Assembly: GCA_964497615.1 (NCBI GenBank)
Contig: CAZCEC010000015.1
Location: 1-64,000 of the forward strand
Length of the DNA: 64,000 nt
Origin: CAZCEC01 sp964497615
Lineage (GTDB): Bacteria > Chloroflexota > Anaerolineae > Anaerolineales > UBA6663
Direction of reading: 5' to 3'
In this document: piece by piece, positions 16,930-26,298 of the stretch
Position numbering within the stretch: position 1 is the stretch's first letter
Layout of the letters: the number at the start of each line of letters is the position of its first letter
The notes under the pieces: generated by a model
Seen by the model: the letters and a program-made list of their open reading frames with translations, nothing else
Told to the model about the DNA's origin: nothing
Database searches by the model: none
Position numbers and translations under genes: made by a program

Positions 16930-18027
16930 TCAGGCGCGGATGTCAACGGTCGTGCCATAGTCGGGCCAGCGCATTTGCGCCTCGCCTGCCTCGTAGGGCA
17001 CGCTCGGCGCCGCCCAGCGAAACAGCCACTTGGCATCCTCCGGCCGGCAGTTGAGACACCCGTGCGACTTGGGAATGCCAAAATCGTTATGCCAGAAGGT
17101 CGAATGCACCGCCGCCCCATTGGCGTTGAATGTCATCACCCAGCCGATGCCCGGAATATCATAGCCGGCCCCGGTGGTGCCGCCCTGCATGTGCCGCGCA
17201 AAGCGCTTATTCCACGGATACTGCATCCCCGTGGGCGTGCCATTCAGCACCGTCACCCCATCCTCGGCCAGGTAGTTCGCCCCCGACGAAATCCGCGCGC
17301 GGAACACCTCCCGCGTGCCATCCAGTGCTGTGAGGGCCTGGTCTTCGAGCGACACCACCATGTGCTTTTCCGCCGGGTCCACCTCTGGCGAGATCGGCGC
17401 GACCTCCTCCGGCGTGATAATCCGAAAAATACTGGCTGGCGCATGGAAGTTCAGGCCGGTTTCTGTGGTGGCCCGGTACCAGGGCTGTCCGTCGGGGCCG
17501 GCGAGGACTTCGGCAATGCCATACACCATGCTGTAATACAGGGTCTGTTGGAAGTCCGTGCTCTCCACCAGTCCCGCATTGCCCCGCACCCACGGCTTGA
17601 ACCAGGGCGTCACCACCTCGCCCCACACTGTGCCATTGACGGCCTGGAGCGGCGTTTGCGGCAGGTGCAGCACGGGCTGCAGGTGGGGTGCGTACACGTA
17701 CCCCTCCTCCAGCTCGAACCAGACGTGCGTGTGGTAGGCCATGCCCAGGCCCACCACCTCGCGCACCGTGCGCACCACATCGTCGGGATAGACGTAGCCC
17801 AACTGGCGGCCTTCGGGATGCGGGCGGGTGAGGATGGGCGCCCCCCACCCCAGCGCACCCCGGCCCAACTTCTCGCCCGCTGGCCATTCGCCAGGCGGCA
17901 GAATCTGCTGCTGGACGCGGGCGTCAATCAGCCGGCTGGCGAACCGGCGGCGCGAATCATGCGGCGGAATGAGGGCGCCCAGGGCGGCCAGGCCTGCCAG
18001 CTTTAGCGCGGTACGACGTGATCGCAT
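16930..18027 (-). CDS. L,D-transpeptidase (YkuD domain) with Tat-like signal
   Basis: Predicted enzyme that makes 3-3 peptidoglycan crosslinks or anchors proteins to the wall. The 365-aa protein starts with MRSRRTALKLAGLAALGAL, a twin-arginine-like export signal. The catalytic motif is near the C-terminus: HSTFWHNDFGIPKSHGCLNC, where the His and the Cys of SHGC are the active residues. The region before it (VVSLEDQALTALDG, NGTPTGMQYPW) is also YkuD-like. The start at 18027 fits the export signal and a TATAGT box 6 nt upstream; an open frame continues further upstream but has no family signal. It is the first gene of the ccdA-tlpA-DUF2085 operon. Confidence 0.9.
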   Translation of the reverse strand: MRSRRTALKLAGLAALGALIPPHDSRRRFASRLIDARVQQQILPPGEWPAGEKLGRGALGWGAPILTRPHPEGRQLGYVYPDDVVRTVREVVGLGMAYHTHVWFELEEGYVYAPHLQPVLHLPQTPLQAVNGTVWGEVVTPWFKPWVRGNAGLVESTDFQQTLYYSMVYGIAEVLAGPDGQPWYRATTETGLNFHAPASIFRIITPEEVAPISPEVDPAEKHMVVSLEDQALTALDGTREVFRARISSGANYLAEDGVTVLNGTPTGMQYPWNKRFARHMQGGTTGAGYDIPGIGWVMTFNANGAAVHSTFWHNDFGIPKSHGCLNCRPEDAKWLFRWAAPSVPYEAGEAQMRWPDYGTTVDIRA

Positions 18028-18033
18028 GGGGAC

Positions 18034-18039
18034 ACTATA
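18034..18039 (-). promoter_or_regulatory. -10 box of L,D-transpeptidase operon, leaderless type
   Basis: TATAGT on the minus strand, 6 nt before the ATG at 18027. No convincing -35 box or Shine-Dalgarno site. It lies in the 135-nt divergent region shared with the two-component system. Confidence 0.5.
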
Positions 18040-18125
18040 TCGTGGACACATTAGAATACACTTACAGACCAAACCCTGCCAAACTATGTTACCAATGGCG
18101 GCGCGAACTGGCAAGGGCTGGCGCG

Positions 18126-18154
18126 TTGACGGCCCTGTGCCCACCGGGTAGACT
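18126..18154 (+). promoter_or_regulatory. Promoter of two-component system, leaderless type
   Basis: TTGACG (18126-18131), a 17-nt spacer and TAGACT (18149-18154), followed after 8 nt by the ATG at 18163. The predicted transcription start is within 2 nt of the start codon. This is the clearest leaderless promoter in the window because both hexamers are good and the spacing is ideal. Confidence 0.75.
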
Positions 18155-18162
18155 CCCAGACC

Positions 18163-18879
18163 ATGACCGACCGGCCCCGTTTGCTGCTGGTGGACGACGA
18201 AGTCGCGATCACGGACAACCTGGCGCCGTTCCTGGAGCGCGCCGGGTTTGATGTGCGCGTGGCCCGCGACGGCCATGCAGCCCTGGCCCTCGCGCCGGAG
18301 TTCGGCCCCGCCCTCATCATCCTGGACGTCCTGATGCCCCGCCTGGACGGGCGCGAGGCCCTGCGCCGACTGCGGCGGGCCGGCGTCACCACGCCCATCA
18401 TCCTGCTCACCCAGGTGGGCGAAGCCACCGAGCGCGCCATGGCCCTGGAAGAAGGGGCCGACGACTACCTCAACAAGCCCTTCGACCCCCACGAACTGGT
18501 AGCCCGTGTGCGCGCCGTGCTGCGGCGCGTGCGGCCCGGCCAGCCCTCGCTCTCCACGGCCGCCCGCCTCGTGTGCGGCGAGTTGACCCTGGACCGTGTG
18601 GCGCGGCGCGCCTGGCGGCAGGGCCGCGAGGTGCCCCTCACGCCCAAGGCCCTGGCCCTGCTCGAATACCTCATGGCCCGGCCGGATGAGCTGATCACCC
18701 GCGAACGCGTCCTGGATGCGGTGTGGGGCTGGGAGTATCCCACCGGCACCCGCACCGTGGACACCCGCATGTCAGAACTTCGCCGCGCCTTGGGCGATGA
18801 CCCCGCTCAACCGCGCTTCATTGAAACCATGCCGGGTCAGGGCTACCGGTTCATCGGCCGCGTGGAGGCGGCGACATGA
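18163..18879 (+). CDS. OmpR/PhoB-family response regulator
   Basis: 238-aa response regulator. The receiver domain (about 1-120) has the acidic pair in LLLVDDE, the phospho-acceptor Asp in LIILDVLMPRLDG near residue 52, a Thr in ILLTQVG and Lys in YLNKPFDPHEL. The C-terminal winged helix (about 130-235) shows RREVPLTPKALALLEYL-type sequence and the wing GTRTVDTRMSELRRALGDD ending in GQGYRFIG, characteristic of the PhoB type. It overlaps the histidine kinase by 4 nt. The promoter upstream predicts an mRNA starting at the ATG. Confidence 0.95.
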   Translation: MTDRPRLLLVDDEVAITDNLAPFLERAGFDVRVARDGHAALALAPEFGPALIILDVLMPRLDGREALRRLRRAGVTTPIILLTQVGEATERAMALEEGADDYLNKPFDPHELVARVRAVLRRVRPGQPSLSTAARLVCGELTLDRVARRAWRQGREVPLTPKALALLEYLMARPDELITRERVLDAVWGWEYPTGTRTVDTRMSELRRALGDDPAQPRFIETMPGQGYRFIGRVEAAT

Positions 18880-19817
18880 GGCGCTGGTGGGCGTGGCTGG
18901 CCGCGCTGCTCCCCGCCGCAGCGGGCGCCGGCCTCGCGGCCGCTATCGTGCTCAACCAGGCGCCCGCCCCGCCCTCCAATGTTCACTTCATCATGGACAG
19001 CGCCACCCTGACGCTGCTCACCGGCTTCGCCCTGTCCGGCCTGATTTTGGCCGGGTTGGCGCTGGCGGCTTGGTCCGCGCGCCGCCGTGCCCGCGCGGTC
19101 GCCCAGGTCACCCACGCCGCCGCTGCCGATCATCGCCGCTTTCTCCAGCGCCTGGACCATGAACTGAAGAATCCCCTGACCGCCATTCAAGCCGGTCTGG
19201 CGCTCATGCAGCCCAACAGCGGCACCCCGGCGGACAGCCAGGGCGCCGATGCCGCCCGCGCCAGCGTCCTCGCCCAGGTGGGCCGCATCAGCCGGCTGAC
19301 GGCCGACTTGCGCAAGCTGGCCGATTTGGAACAACGCCCCCTGGAACAGTCCCCGGTGGATATCGCCGAACTGCTGGCCGAGGTGATAGATGTGAGCACC
19401 GATCAAGCCGCTGCCGGCGGGCGGCGGCTGGCCCTCACCCTGCCCCAGGCGCCCTGGCCGCTGCCTGCCATTGCTGCTGACCGCGACCTGCTGCTCCTGG
19501 CCCTTCACAACCTGGTTGACAATGCTGTCAAGTTCACCCGCCCCGGCGACACGCTGGAAGTCCGCGCCCTGGAGGACGGCAGCAGCGTGGTGGTGGAAGT
19601 GGCCGATACTGGCCCCGGCATTCCCGCCGAAGCACTGCCGCACATTTGGGATGAGCTGTATCGCGCGCAGGGTGCGCGCGGTGTGCCGGGCAGCGGCCTG
19701 GGGTTGCCCCTCGCCAAGGCCATCATCTTGCGCCACGGCGGCAGCGTGACGGTCCGCAGCCGCGAGGGGCATGGCACCGTCTTTACCGTGCGGCTGCCCA
19801 TCAGCCGCGGCGCGTGA
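18876..19817 (+). CDS. Sensor histidine kinase
   Basis: 313-aa membrane histidine kinase partnered with the overlapping PhoB-type regulator. Two N-terminal membrane segments (about 5-27 and 45-68) enclose a very short outer loop of fewer than 20 residues, so sensing is probably in the membrane or indirect. The H-box is RLDHELKNPLTAI. The ATPase domain has the N-box NLVDNAVKF, the G1 box DTGPGIP and the G2 box GSGLGLPLAKAI. No HAMP or PAS domain is obvious. The stimulus is unknown; the downstream secreted proteins suggest a cell-envelope signal. Confidence 0.93.
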   Translation: MRRWWAWLAALLPAAAGAGLAAAIVLNQAPAPPSNVHFIMDSATLTLLTGFALSGLILAGLALAAWSARRRARAVAQVTHAAAADHRRFLQRLDHELKNPLTAIQAGLALMQPNSGTPADSQGADAARASVLAQVGRISRLTADLRKLADLEQRPLEQSPVDIAELLAEVIDVSTDQAAAGGRRLALTLPQAPWPLPAIAADRDLLLLALHNLVDNAVKFTRPGDTLEVRALEDGSSVVVEVADTGPGIPAEALPHIWDELYRAQGARGVPGSGLGLPLAKAIILRHGGSVTVRSREGHGTVFTVRLPISRGA

Positions 19818-19915
19818 TGCAACTGATCCGTTGCATCATGTGACCAAACCGGCACCTCCCGCCGTCTCAGACGTGACAGGTATTGGCTACACTGATGACC
19901 AGGAAGGAGGCGTCC

Positions 19916-20878
19916 ATGAAAAGACTCGCCTGGTTAATCATTGTGGCCCTGCTGGTGCTGTGCGCGGCGCGCTCCGCCCTCGCCGACACCCTTTACGTGG
20001 TGCAGCCCGGAGACACGCTCTACCGCATCGCCGCCCGCTTTGGCGTGACCGTTTCGGCCATCGTCTCCGCGAATGCGCTCCCCAATCCCAACCTGATCTA
20101 TGCCGGGCAACTGCTCACCATCCCCGGCCCAGGCAGCGAGCCGCCCGCCACACCAGGCTTGCAGCGCTACGTCGTCCAGCCGGGCGACACCCTCTGGCGC
20201 ATCGCGCAGCGCTTCGGCACCACGGTGCCCGCGCTGATGTCGGCCAATGGGCTGACCACCAGCCGCATCTACGCCGGGCAGGTGCTGTTGGTGCCGGCCC
20301 CCGCCCCTCCCGGGACGCCGGCGCCCACGCGCACTCCGCCGCCCGCCGCCACCCAGCCCCCAACGCCCATCCCGACGCCCTGCGGGCTCAGTTGGTTCTT
20401 TGCCAACGCGCCCGCTGGAACCTGCCCCGCAGCGCCACCCCTGGTGACCCTGGCCGCCGCGGAGCGCTTCGAGCGCGGCCTGATGATTTGGCTGAGCCAG
20501 ACCAACACCTTTCTGGTCTTTCTCAATCGCCCGCATCCCGATCAGGCGGCCCGGCTGGTGAAGGTCGTAGGCCCGCTGACCATCACGCCCGGTGGATCGG
20601 TTGACAACCGCGTGGGCGGCGCGCCCACCGGCCTCACCGAGCCGGTCAGCGGCTTCGGCCTGCTCTGGCGTGGCGAGGCGACTCAATACCCGCCCGGCTT
20701 GCGCGCCGAACTCGGCTGGGCGGTCGAAGCCGAGTATGCCTACGAGGCCACCCTGCAATGCGCCGCCTATCCCGGCACCAGCTACCCCAGCCCCAACTGC
20801 TACCTGCGCGGCCCGCGCGGCGAGATCTACTACTATTACTACCTGCGCTACTTTGGGGACTTCTGGGAGAACCTTTAG
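19916..20878 (+). CDS. Secreted protein with two LysM repeats and a C-terminal domain shared with its neighbour
   Basis: 320-aa exported protein. A signal peptide (1-24) is followed by LysM repeats at about 26-70 and 81-125 (YVVQPGDTLYRIAARFGVTV and YVVQPGDTLWRIAQRFG-type starts), then a Pro/Thr linker, then a domain of about 165 residues starting at CGLSWFFANAP. That domain, with RFERGLMIWL, LLWRGE, LGWAVEAEY and CYLRGPRGE, is repeated in the next gene. I do not recognise its family. GGAGG lies 6 nt before the ATG at 19916. The stop overlaps the next GTG by one base. A likely role is glycan or wall binding. Confidence 0.85.
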   Translation: MKRLAWLIIVALLVLCAARSALADTLYVVQPGDTLYRIAARFGVTVSAIVSANALPNPNLIYAGQLLTIPGPGSEPPATPGLQRYVVQPGDTLWRIAQRFGTTVPALMSANGLTTSRIYAGQVLLVPAPAPPGTPAPTRTPPPAATQPPTPIPTPCGLSWFFANAPAGTCPAAPPLVTLAAAERFERGLMIWLSQTNTFLVFLNRPHPDQAARLVKVVGPLTITPGGSVDNRVGGAPTGLTEPVSGFGLLWRGEATQYPPGLRAELGWAVEAEYAYEATLQCAAYPGTSYPSPNCYLRGPRGEIYYYYYLRYFGDFWENL

Positions 20879-21702
20879 TGCGTTTCGCTTGTGGGCTGGG
20901 GATGGTTCTGGCGGCGCTGGCGCTGGCGGGCTGCGGCACGTTCGAAGTGCGCCTGGAGACGCAAGCCGTCCAGGTTGTGGAGGGACAGGCCGGCGCTACC
21001 CGGCCTGTCGCCTCGCCCTCTCCGACGCGAACAGCGCCCGCCACGATCCCAACCAGCACGCCGGCCCAGGCCGTGCCTGAGGCCAGCGCCAGTGCCACCG
21101 TTACGGAAGAGCCGCCCCCCACCTTCACGACCACGCCCACCCATAGCGCCACGGCCACTCGACCCGCCCCAACGGCCACCCCAAGACCGCCAACGGCCAC
21201 GCCAACGGGCACCCCAACGCCGTCGAGCACACCGTGCCCCTTTGGGTGGTTCTTCGCGCCTGCGCCGGCCGACTGCCCAGCAGGGACGGCCGAAGACTGG
21301 ACCGGAGCCGCCCAGCGCTTTGAGCGCGGCTTCATGCTGTGGATCGCGGTGCCCGACCGATTCTACGTTTTCTTCTACGAGGGCAGCCAATTCCTGGTCA
21401 TGCCGTCGCCCTATGAATTTGCGGAAGGCCAGCCGGTGGAGGGGACGCCGCCGCCCGGGATGCAGCTCCCGGAGAGCGGCTTTGGACGCGTGTGGCGCGG
21501 CGAGATCAGGGTGCAAACGGCCAACACTGACAATCTGCCCGAACGCCTGGGCTGGGCGGTGGAGGCTGAGCGCCAGTACGAGACGCAGTTTCAGTGCCGA
21601 GTCGCGCCAACCCTGGCCGACGAACGCTGCTACCTGCGCGGGCCAGACGGACGGCTGCTCAGATTGACGCCGGACGGAGTCTGGGCGGTAGAAACCAACT
21701 GA
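20878..21702 (+). CDS. Lipoprotein with the same C-terminal domain as the upstream LysM protein
   Basis: 274-aa predicted lipoprotein. GTG at 20878 overlaps the upstream TAG and gives a short signal peptide with lipobox LALAGC (Cys near residue 20). A long Pro/Thr/Ser/Ala-rich linker (about 45-118) leads to a C-terminal domain with GWFFAPAP, RFERGFMLWI, RVWRGEI, LGWAVEAER and CYLRGPDG. These are the same landmarks, in the same order, as in the preceding gene. The two proteins look like a duplicated pair that differ in anchoring: LysM repeats in one, lipid in the other. The family is unknown to me. A longer frame upstream of 20878 is rejected because the lipobox would be internal. Confidence 0.8.
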   Translation: MRFACGLGMVLAALALAGCGTFEVRLETQAVQVVEGQAGATRPVASPSPTRTAPATIPTSTPAQAVPEASASATVTEEPPPTFTTTPTHSATATRPAPTATPRPPTATPTGTPTPSSTPCPFGWFFAPAPADCPAGTAEDWTGAAQRFERGFMLWIAVPDRFYVFFYEGSQFLVMPSPYEFAEGQPVEGTPPPGMQLPESGFGRVWRGEIRVQTANTDNLPERLGWAVEAERQYETQFQCRVAPTLADERCYLRGPDGRLLRLTPDGVWAVETN

Positions 21703-21743
21703 GGCTACGCCAGGAGCAGGCTACCAGTTCGGGATGGCGTAGT

Positions 21744-21762
21744 CCGGCCCTTTACGGGCCGG
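21744..21762. terminator. Hairpin between convergent genes
   Basis: CCGGCCC / GGGCCGG with a TTTAC loop, in the 97-nt gap between the lipoprotein gene (plus) and msrQ (minus). A terminator role fits the position, although there is no clear T-run after it. Confidence 0.45.
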
Positions 21763-21799
21763 TCCTACGGCTGTCCCAACCGGGTCATCTGCTACGGCC

Positions 21800-22488
21800 C
21801 TAGTCGGGCTGGCTGGCGGGGGCGCGCTTCGACGGCGCCGGACGAGGCGGGGCGGGCCGGCGGCCCGTTAGCCGCATCCACAGGCTCCGCAGCCGCAGTT
21901 TGACCGCCGGCACCCGGAACAGCAGCAGCAAGGCCACCAACGCGCCAAAGGCCAGTGGCTGCCGGATGTCCGACTTGACCAGCCAGACGTAGTGAATGAC
22001 CGCCAGCGGGGCGGCGAGATACACCAGCTTGTGCAGAACCTTCCAGCGCTTGCCCAGCCGCTTCTGCCACCCCTTGGTGGAAGTCAGGAACAAAGGCAGC
22101 AGCAGCAGGAAGGCCGCGAAACCGACCAGCGCATAGCGCTTCTCGAAGATGGCTTCCTTGATCAGGTTCCAGTTCAGCACGTAGTCCAGCACCGTGAATG
22201 TCAACAGGTGCATGACCACATACAGGAAGGCGTACACGCCCAGGGGGCGGCGCAGCTTGAGCGCGGCCCGGAAGCCAAACAGGCTGTTGAGCGGCGTGCA
22301 GGCCAGCGAGAGCACCAGCAGCACCAGCGCCGGCTTGCCCGTGCGAAAGGTGATGTCCTGGATGGGGTTGAACGACAGGTTGTCCGTGGCGTAGTCGAAC
22401 ACCAGCCAGACGAACGGCGCCCAGGCCCCCACGTGCGTGAGGACCTGGAGCCAGGTGAACTCGTGCTTGCCCCAGCGGATCACGGCCA

Positions 22489-22489
<1 letters not shown>
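21800..22489 (-). CDS. msrQ: MsrQ heme-binding membrane subunit
   Basis: 229-aa membrane partner of MsrP. It delivers electrons to the periplasmic methionine sulfoxide reductase through heme. About six helices are visible, with histidines in helix contexts such as LTHVGAWAPF, YVVMHLLTF and the conserved KRWKVLHKLVYLAAPLAVIHYVW stretch. A basic Pro-rich tail (about 200-229) is not conserved in the family. The start ATG 22489 shares one base with the msrP stop, so the genes are translationally coupled. Confidence 0.93.
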
Positions 22490-23475
<986 letters not shown>

Positions 23476-23552
23476 GGGCGCTCCTATCTACCATTGCTTG
23501 GCGACAAAGGCAATGTACCAACCAGATATTAGCGAGATATTACAGGGTGGAA

Positions 23553-23587
23553 GCCAGTTTGCGTCCCCGGACGGGCGCCAAACTGGC
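23553..23587 (-). terminator. Hairpin after small membrane protein gene
   Basis: Nine-base-pair outer stem GCCAGTTTG / CAAACTGGC (23553-23561 with 23579-23587) plus an inner CGTCC/GGACG stem. It lies 11 nt after the stop of the membrane protein gene on the minus strand. The following run is only CTTCC, so termination efficiency is uncertain. Confidence 0.55.
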
Positions 23588-23597
23588 GGGAGGCGGC

Positions 23598-23927
23598 CTA
23601 ACGCTCCGGGACAAACACCCTCAGCAGCAGCCCCGCCCCCAGCGAGATGAACAGCACTGGCAGGAACAAGTCGGCGTTCAGCCGGCCCAGGTTGTCCAGC
23701 AGCCAGTAGCCGCCCAGACCCACCAGCAGCGTGCCGCCCACCAGCCCGCCATGCCGCCGCCGCCGAAAGGCTTGCACCAGCAGCCACAGCCCCGCGCCAA
23801 CGATCAGCACCGGCCACCAGTCAACCACATTGCCGGGTATGACATTGAAATTGTCCAGCAGGAAGAGCGCGCCCAGCCCGATCAGGATGAAACCGCCGAT
23901 CAGTGCGCTGCGTCGTGTCTCGTTCAT
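23598..23927 (-). CDS. Small LiaI/LiaF-like (DUF5668-type) membrane protein
   Basis: 109-aa protein composed of three to four hydrophobic segments with the repeated pattern GGFILIGLGALFLLDN and VGLGGYWLLDN. This pattern is typical of the DUF5668/LiaF N-terminal transmembrane family found in envelope-stress modules, whose exact function is unclear. It starts at ATG 23927, preceded by GGAGGCCTC, and overlaps the stop of the acetyltransferase gene. The longer upstream frame runs inside that gene and is not used. Confidence 0.8.
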   Translation of the reverse strand: MNETRRSALIGGFILIGLGALFLLDNFNVIPGNVVDWWPVLIVGAGLWLLVQAFRRRRHGGLVGGTLLVGLGGYWLLDNLGRLNADLFLPVLFISLGAGLLLRVFVPER

Positions 23928-24457
23928 GAGGCCTCCGTGCGCTTGTCCAGGCGTTTGTCCATCACCCAGCAGGGTTCCTCCACCACCTGGCGCGTGCCGT
24001 TCACATCCACAAAGTACCACACCCCCGGGTCTTCGGCGAATGCCTTGTACCCCAGCCGCTCGTACAGCCGCCGCGCGCCCGGATTATTCTTGCCGGCGGC
24101 GATGACGGCGGACGTGAACCCGCGGGCGCGCAGCGCGGCTTCGGCGGCTTGGATGAGGCGCGTGCCCAACCCTTGCCCCTGCCACTCGGGCCGCACCCGC
24201 AGCGAGTACAGGTAGGCGCGGCTATAGCCGTCAGCATAGCGGGCCTCGCTGCTGGTGAGCTGAACAAATATCTGCCCCACCAGCGCGTGCTCCGTGGCCG
24301 CTACCAGCATCAGGCGCTGCCCGCGCACCACATCGTCATACGTCTGGCTGTAGATGCGGCGGTATTTGGTATAGGCGCCCTCCCATTCCAGCGCCTCCAG
24401 CTCCTCCGCCCGCATATGCCGGACGGTGACCTGCTGGATTTGGGCGGCTTCTGCCAT
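23924..24457 (-). CDS. GNAT-family N-acetyltransferase
   Basis: 177-aa acetyl-CoA-dependent acetyltransferase. The acetyl-CoA pyrophosphate loop is visible as LRVRPEWQGQGLGTRLIQAAE, and the C-terminal motif as NPGARRLYERLGYKAF. Both are standard for GNAT proteins. The substrate cannot be told from the sequence. It lies 3 nt downstream of the CCA-adding enzyme gene and overlaps the next membrane protein gene, so the three are probably one transcript. Confidence 0.88.
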   Translation of the reverse strand: MAEAAQIQQVTVRHMRAEELEALEWEGAYTKYRRIYSQTYDDVVRGQRLMLVAATEHALVGQIFVQLTSSEARYADGYSRAYLYSLRVRPEWQGQGLGTRLIQAAEAALRARGFTSAVIAAGKNNPGARRLYERLGYKAFAEDPGVWYFVDVNGTRQVVEEPCWVMDKRLDKRTEAS

Positions 24458-24460
24458 GCC

Positions 24461-25747
24461 TCAGCGCCCCTCCGCCAGGCGCTGCACCAGCGCCACCTCA
24501 TCCGCCCGCTGCGCCGCCGCGCCATCCAGGCGGGCCGCCCGCAATTGCCACAACAGGCGCTTGAAGTCGGGGCCGGGCGGCAGACCCAGCGCCTGCAAGT
24601 CGTCACCCGTCAATTCGGACCGCACAAACCGCCACTCGGCCAGATACCGGTCGAGAATGGGACGCACGCCTTCGTTCAGCACGTAGGCCGCCGCCACGCC
24701 CGCCTCCGGCAGCCGGTCCAGTTGGGCCACGATCTCGCTGGGCCGCGGGTCCGCCGGCCAGCCGCTGACCTTCAATGCCAGGGCAGCCGTCACCGCCGCA
24801 TACAGCGGGCGCGACACCGCCAGGCGCACCAGTGCACGCCCGCACTGATCGGGCGGGGCCGACGCCAGGAGCAGCGCCAGATATGCGGCCTGCGTCGCGG
24901 GCGAAGGGTCCAGCCGCCAGCGCGCCGCCGGCAGGCCAACCAGCGCCATGGCCCGGCGCATCTCGGCCGGCGTCCAGCGCAGCGACGGATGCGACGCTCG
25001 CAGCACGCCCAGCGCCTCCAGCCGCGCCAGGCTATCGGCGGCCTGCGGCTCCCGAAAGATCAGCTCAAGCTCGTGCCGCAGCCGCTCACCCGACAGCGCC
25101 TCCACGGCCAGCAGCGCGCTGGGGATCAACTCCAGCGTGTCGCCGGCAATGTCGAACCTCAGCCGGTGGGCATAGCGCACCGCGCGGAACAGCCGCGTCG
25201 GATCATCCACAAAGCTGCGCGGGTGCAGCACCCGCACCAGCCGCGACCTCAGATCGGTCGTGCCATGAAACGGGTCCAGTACCTCGCCAAACGCCTCGCC
25301 ATCCAGCCGCACGGCCATGGCGTTGATGGAGAAGTCGCGCCGGCCCAGGTCGTCCCGGATGGAGGCGGCCAGCGCCACCGTGGGCAGCGCGCCCGGCTCG
25401 GCATACATTTCGGTGCGCGTGGTCGCGCAGTCCACCGGTGTACCCAAGGGGTCATACCACGTGGCCGTGCCAAAGGCGGCATGAACAGTCACTTCGCCGC
25501 CATACGCGCTGGACAGGGCGCGCGCCAGCCTGGGGCCAGCCGCCGAGGCGCTGGCCGCGCCGGCCGGCTCAACCGCCAGGTCAAAGTCGCCGGGCACCTG
25601 GCCCAGCAGCAGGTCACGGACAAAGCCGCCAGCCAGGTAGGTTGGCAGCCCCAGGCGCGCGGCCGCGTCGCGAATCTGATGGAGGCGCTGAAGCCTGGGC
25701 GCTGGCAATTGGGCCTCCAGCGCGGCAAGAATCGAAATCGGCAGCAT
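24461..25747 (-). CDS. cca: CCA-adding enzyme / poly(A) polymerase family nucleotidyltransferase
   Basis: Class II tRNA nucleotidyltransferase, which adds or repairs the 3' CCA of tRNAs. The head domain has TYLAGGFVRDLLLG and DFDLAVE (the two catalytic acids), then RRDFSINAMAVRL, then DPTRLFRAVRYAHRLRF, all in the canonical order. A helical C-terminal part follows, and total length is about 428 aa. Start is ambiguous: ATG 25747 and the adjacent GTG 25750 are near AAGG, while TTG 25771 would overlap the upstream lipoprotein gene. Poly(A) polymerase activity cannot be excluded. The tRNA-Pro in this window has CCA encoded. Confidence 0.9.
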   Translation of the reverse strand: MLPISILAALEAQLPAPRLQRLHQIRDAAARLGLPTYLAGGFVRDLLLGQVPGDFDLAVEPAGAASASAAGPRLARALSSAYGGEVTVHAAFGTATWYDPLGTPVDCATTRTEMYAEPGALPTVALAASIRDDLGRRDFSINAMAVRLDGEAFGEVLDPFHGTTDLRSRLVRVLHPRSFVDDPTRLFRAVRYAHRLRFDIAGDTLELIPSALLAVEALSGERLRHELELIFREPQAADSLARLEALGVLRASHPSLRWTPAEMRRAMALVGLPAARWRLDPSPATQAAYLALLLASAPPDQCGRALVRLAVSRPLYAAVTAALALKVSGWPADPRPSEIVAQLDRLPEAGVAAAYVLNEGVRPILDRYLAEWRFVRSELTGDDLQALGLPPGPDFKRLLWQLRAARLDGAAAQRADEVALVQRLAEGR

Positions 25748-25758
25748 CACCTTGGCGC

Positions 25759-26199
25759 TTAGGGCATGCAATCGCAGACGAATTCCAGATAGTACTCGAC
25801 GCCGGAGGCAGGTCCATCCACGGGCGCCAACTCAAAGTTGATGCGGTTAAACGCGTCCAATTGAACCCTCACGCTGCCCGTCGCCGGACTGCCCGGCACG
25901 GCTTCCACCGTTTGTTCGTTGCCGCGCGAGTCGGTGAACGTTACCCGCACCGTGCCTTCCGCCACTCGCACCAGAAAATCCACCGTCGTGAAGGGCGCCA
26001 CTTCGACGGTTTGCACCGCGATGTGCTGCGTCTCGGCCTCTTCCAGCGTCTCGATGGTGCGCTCGCACTCGCCCGACACCTGGGTGATGAGGGCCACCGA
26101 GCCGGTGCAAGTGGCCTGGCCGCCCAACACCGAGCCAGCGCAGCCCGCCAGCAATGCAGCCGCCAACACGGCAACGATCAGCCTGAGGATGGGTCGCAT
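25759..26199 (-). CDS. Small lipoprotein of unknown function
   Basis: 146-aa predicted lipoprotein. The signal peptide is MRPILRLIVAVLAAALLAGC with the lipobox Cys at residue 20. The mature part is mostly beta-rich and contains several cysteines, at about 31, 45, 142 and 144, which could form disulfides. No family is recognised. GAGGG precedes the ATG at 26199, and TATAAT lies about 50 nt upstream on the same strand. The stop is close to or overlaps the start of the cca gene. Confidence 0.75.
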   Translation of the reverse strand: MRPILRLIVAVLAAALLAGCAGSVLGGQATCTGSVALITQVSGECERTIETLEEAETQHIAVQTVEVAPFTTVDFLVRVAEGTVRVTFTDSRGNEQTVEAVPGSPATGSVRVQLDAFNRINFELAPVDGPASGVEYYLEFVCDCMP

Positions 26200-26248
26200 G
26201 TTCGCCCTCGCATGGGTATCGTCTCGGCCAACCGACGGGTTCGGCCCG

Positions 26249-26254
26249 ATTATA
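26249..26254 (-). promoter_or_regulatory. -10 box of lipoprotein-cca operon
   Basis: TATAAT on the minus strand in the 99-nt divergent gap. The predicted start near 26242 gives a leader of about 43 nt, with GAGGG ahead of the ATG. No clear -35 hexamer is visible. Confidence 0.5.
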
Positions 26255-26263
26255 CCGCCCGAT

Positions 26264-26291
26264 TTGCGCTTTGGCCGATGGGTCTTATACT
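26264..26291 (+). promoter_or_regulatory. Promoter of Nudix-parA operon, leaderless type
   Basis: TTGCGC (26264-26269), a 16-nt spacer and TATACT (26286-26291), ending 7 nt before the ATG at 26299. No Shine-Dalgarno site is present, so the mRNA probably begins at the start codon. Confidence 0.55.
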
Positions 26292-26298
26292 CCGGTCC

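Noticed and set aside
24149..25762. Long plus-strand open frame (537 codons) opposite the acetyltransferase and cca genes
   Set aside because: Antisense shadow; low-complexity and no similarity to known domains.
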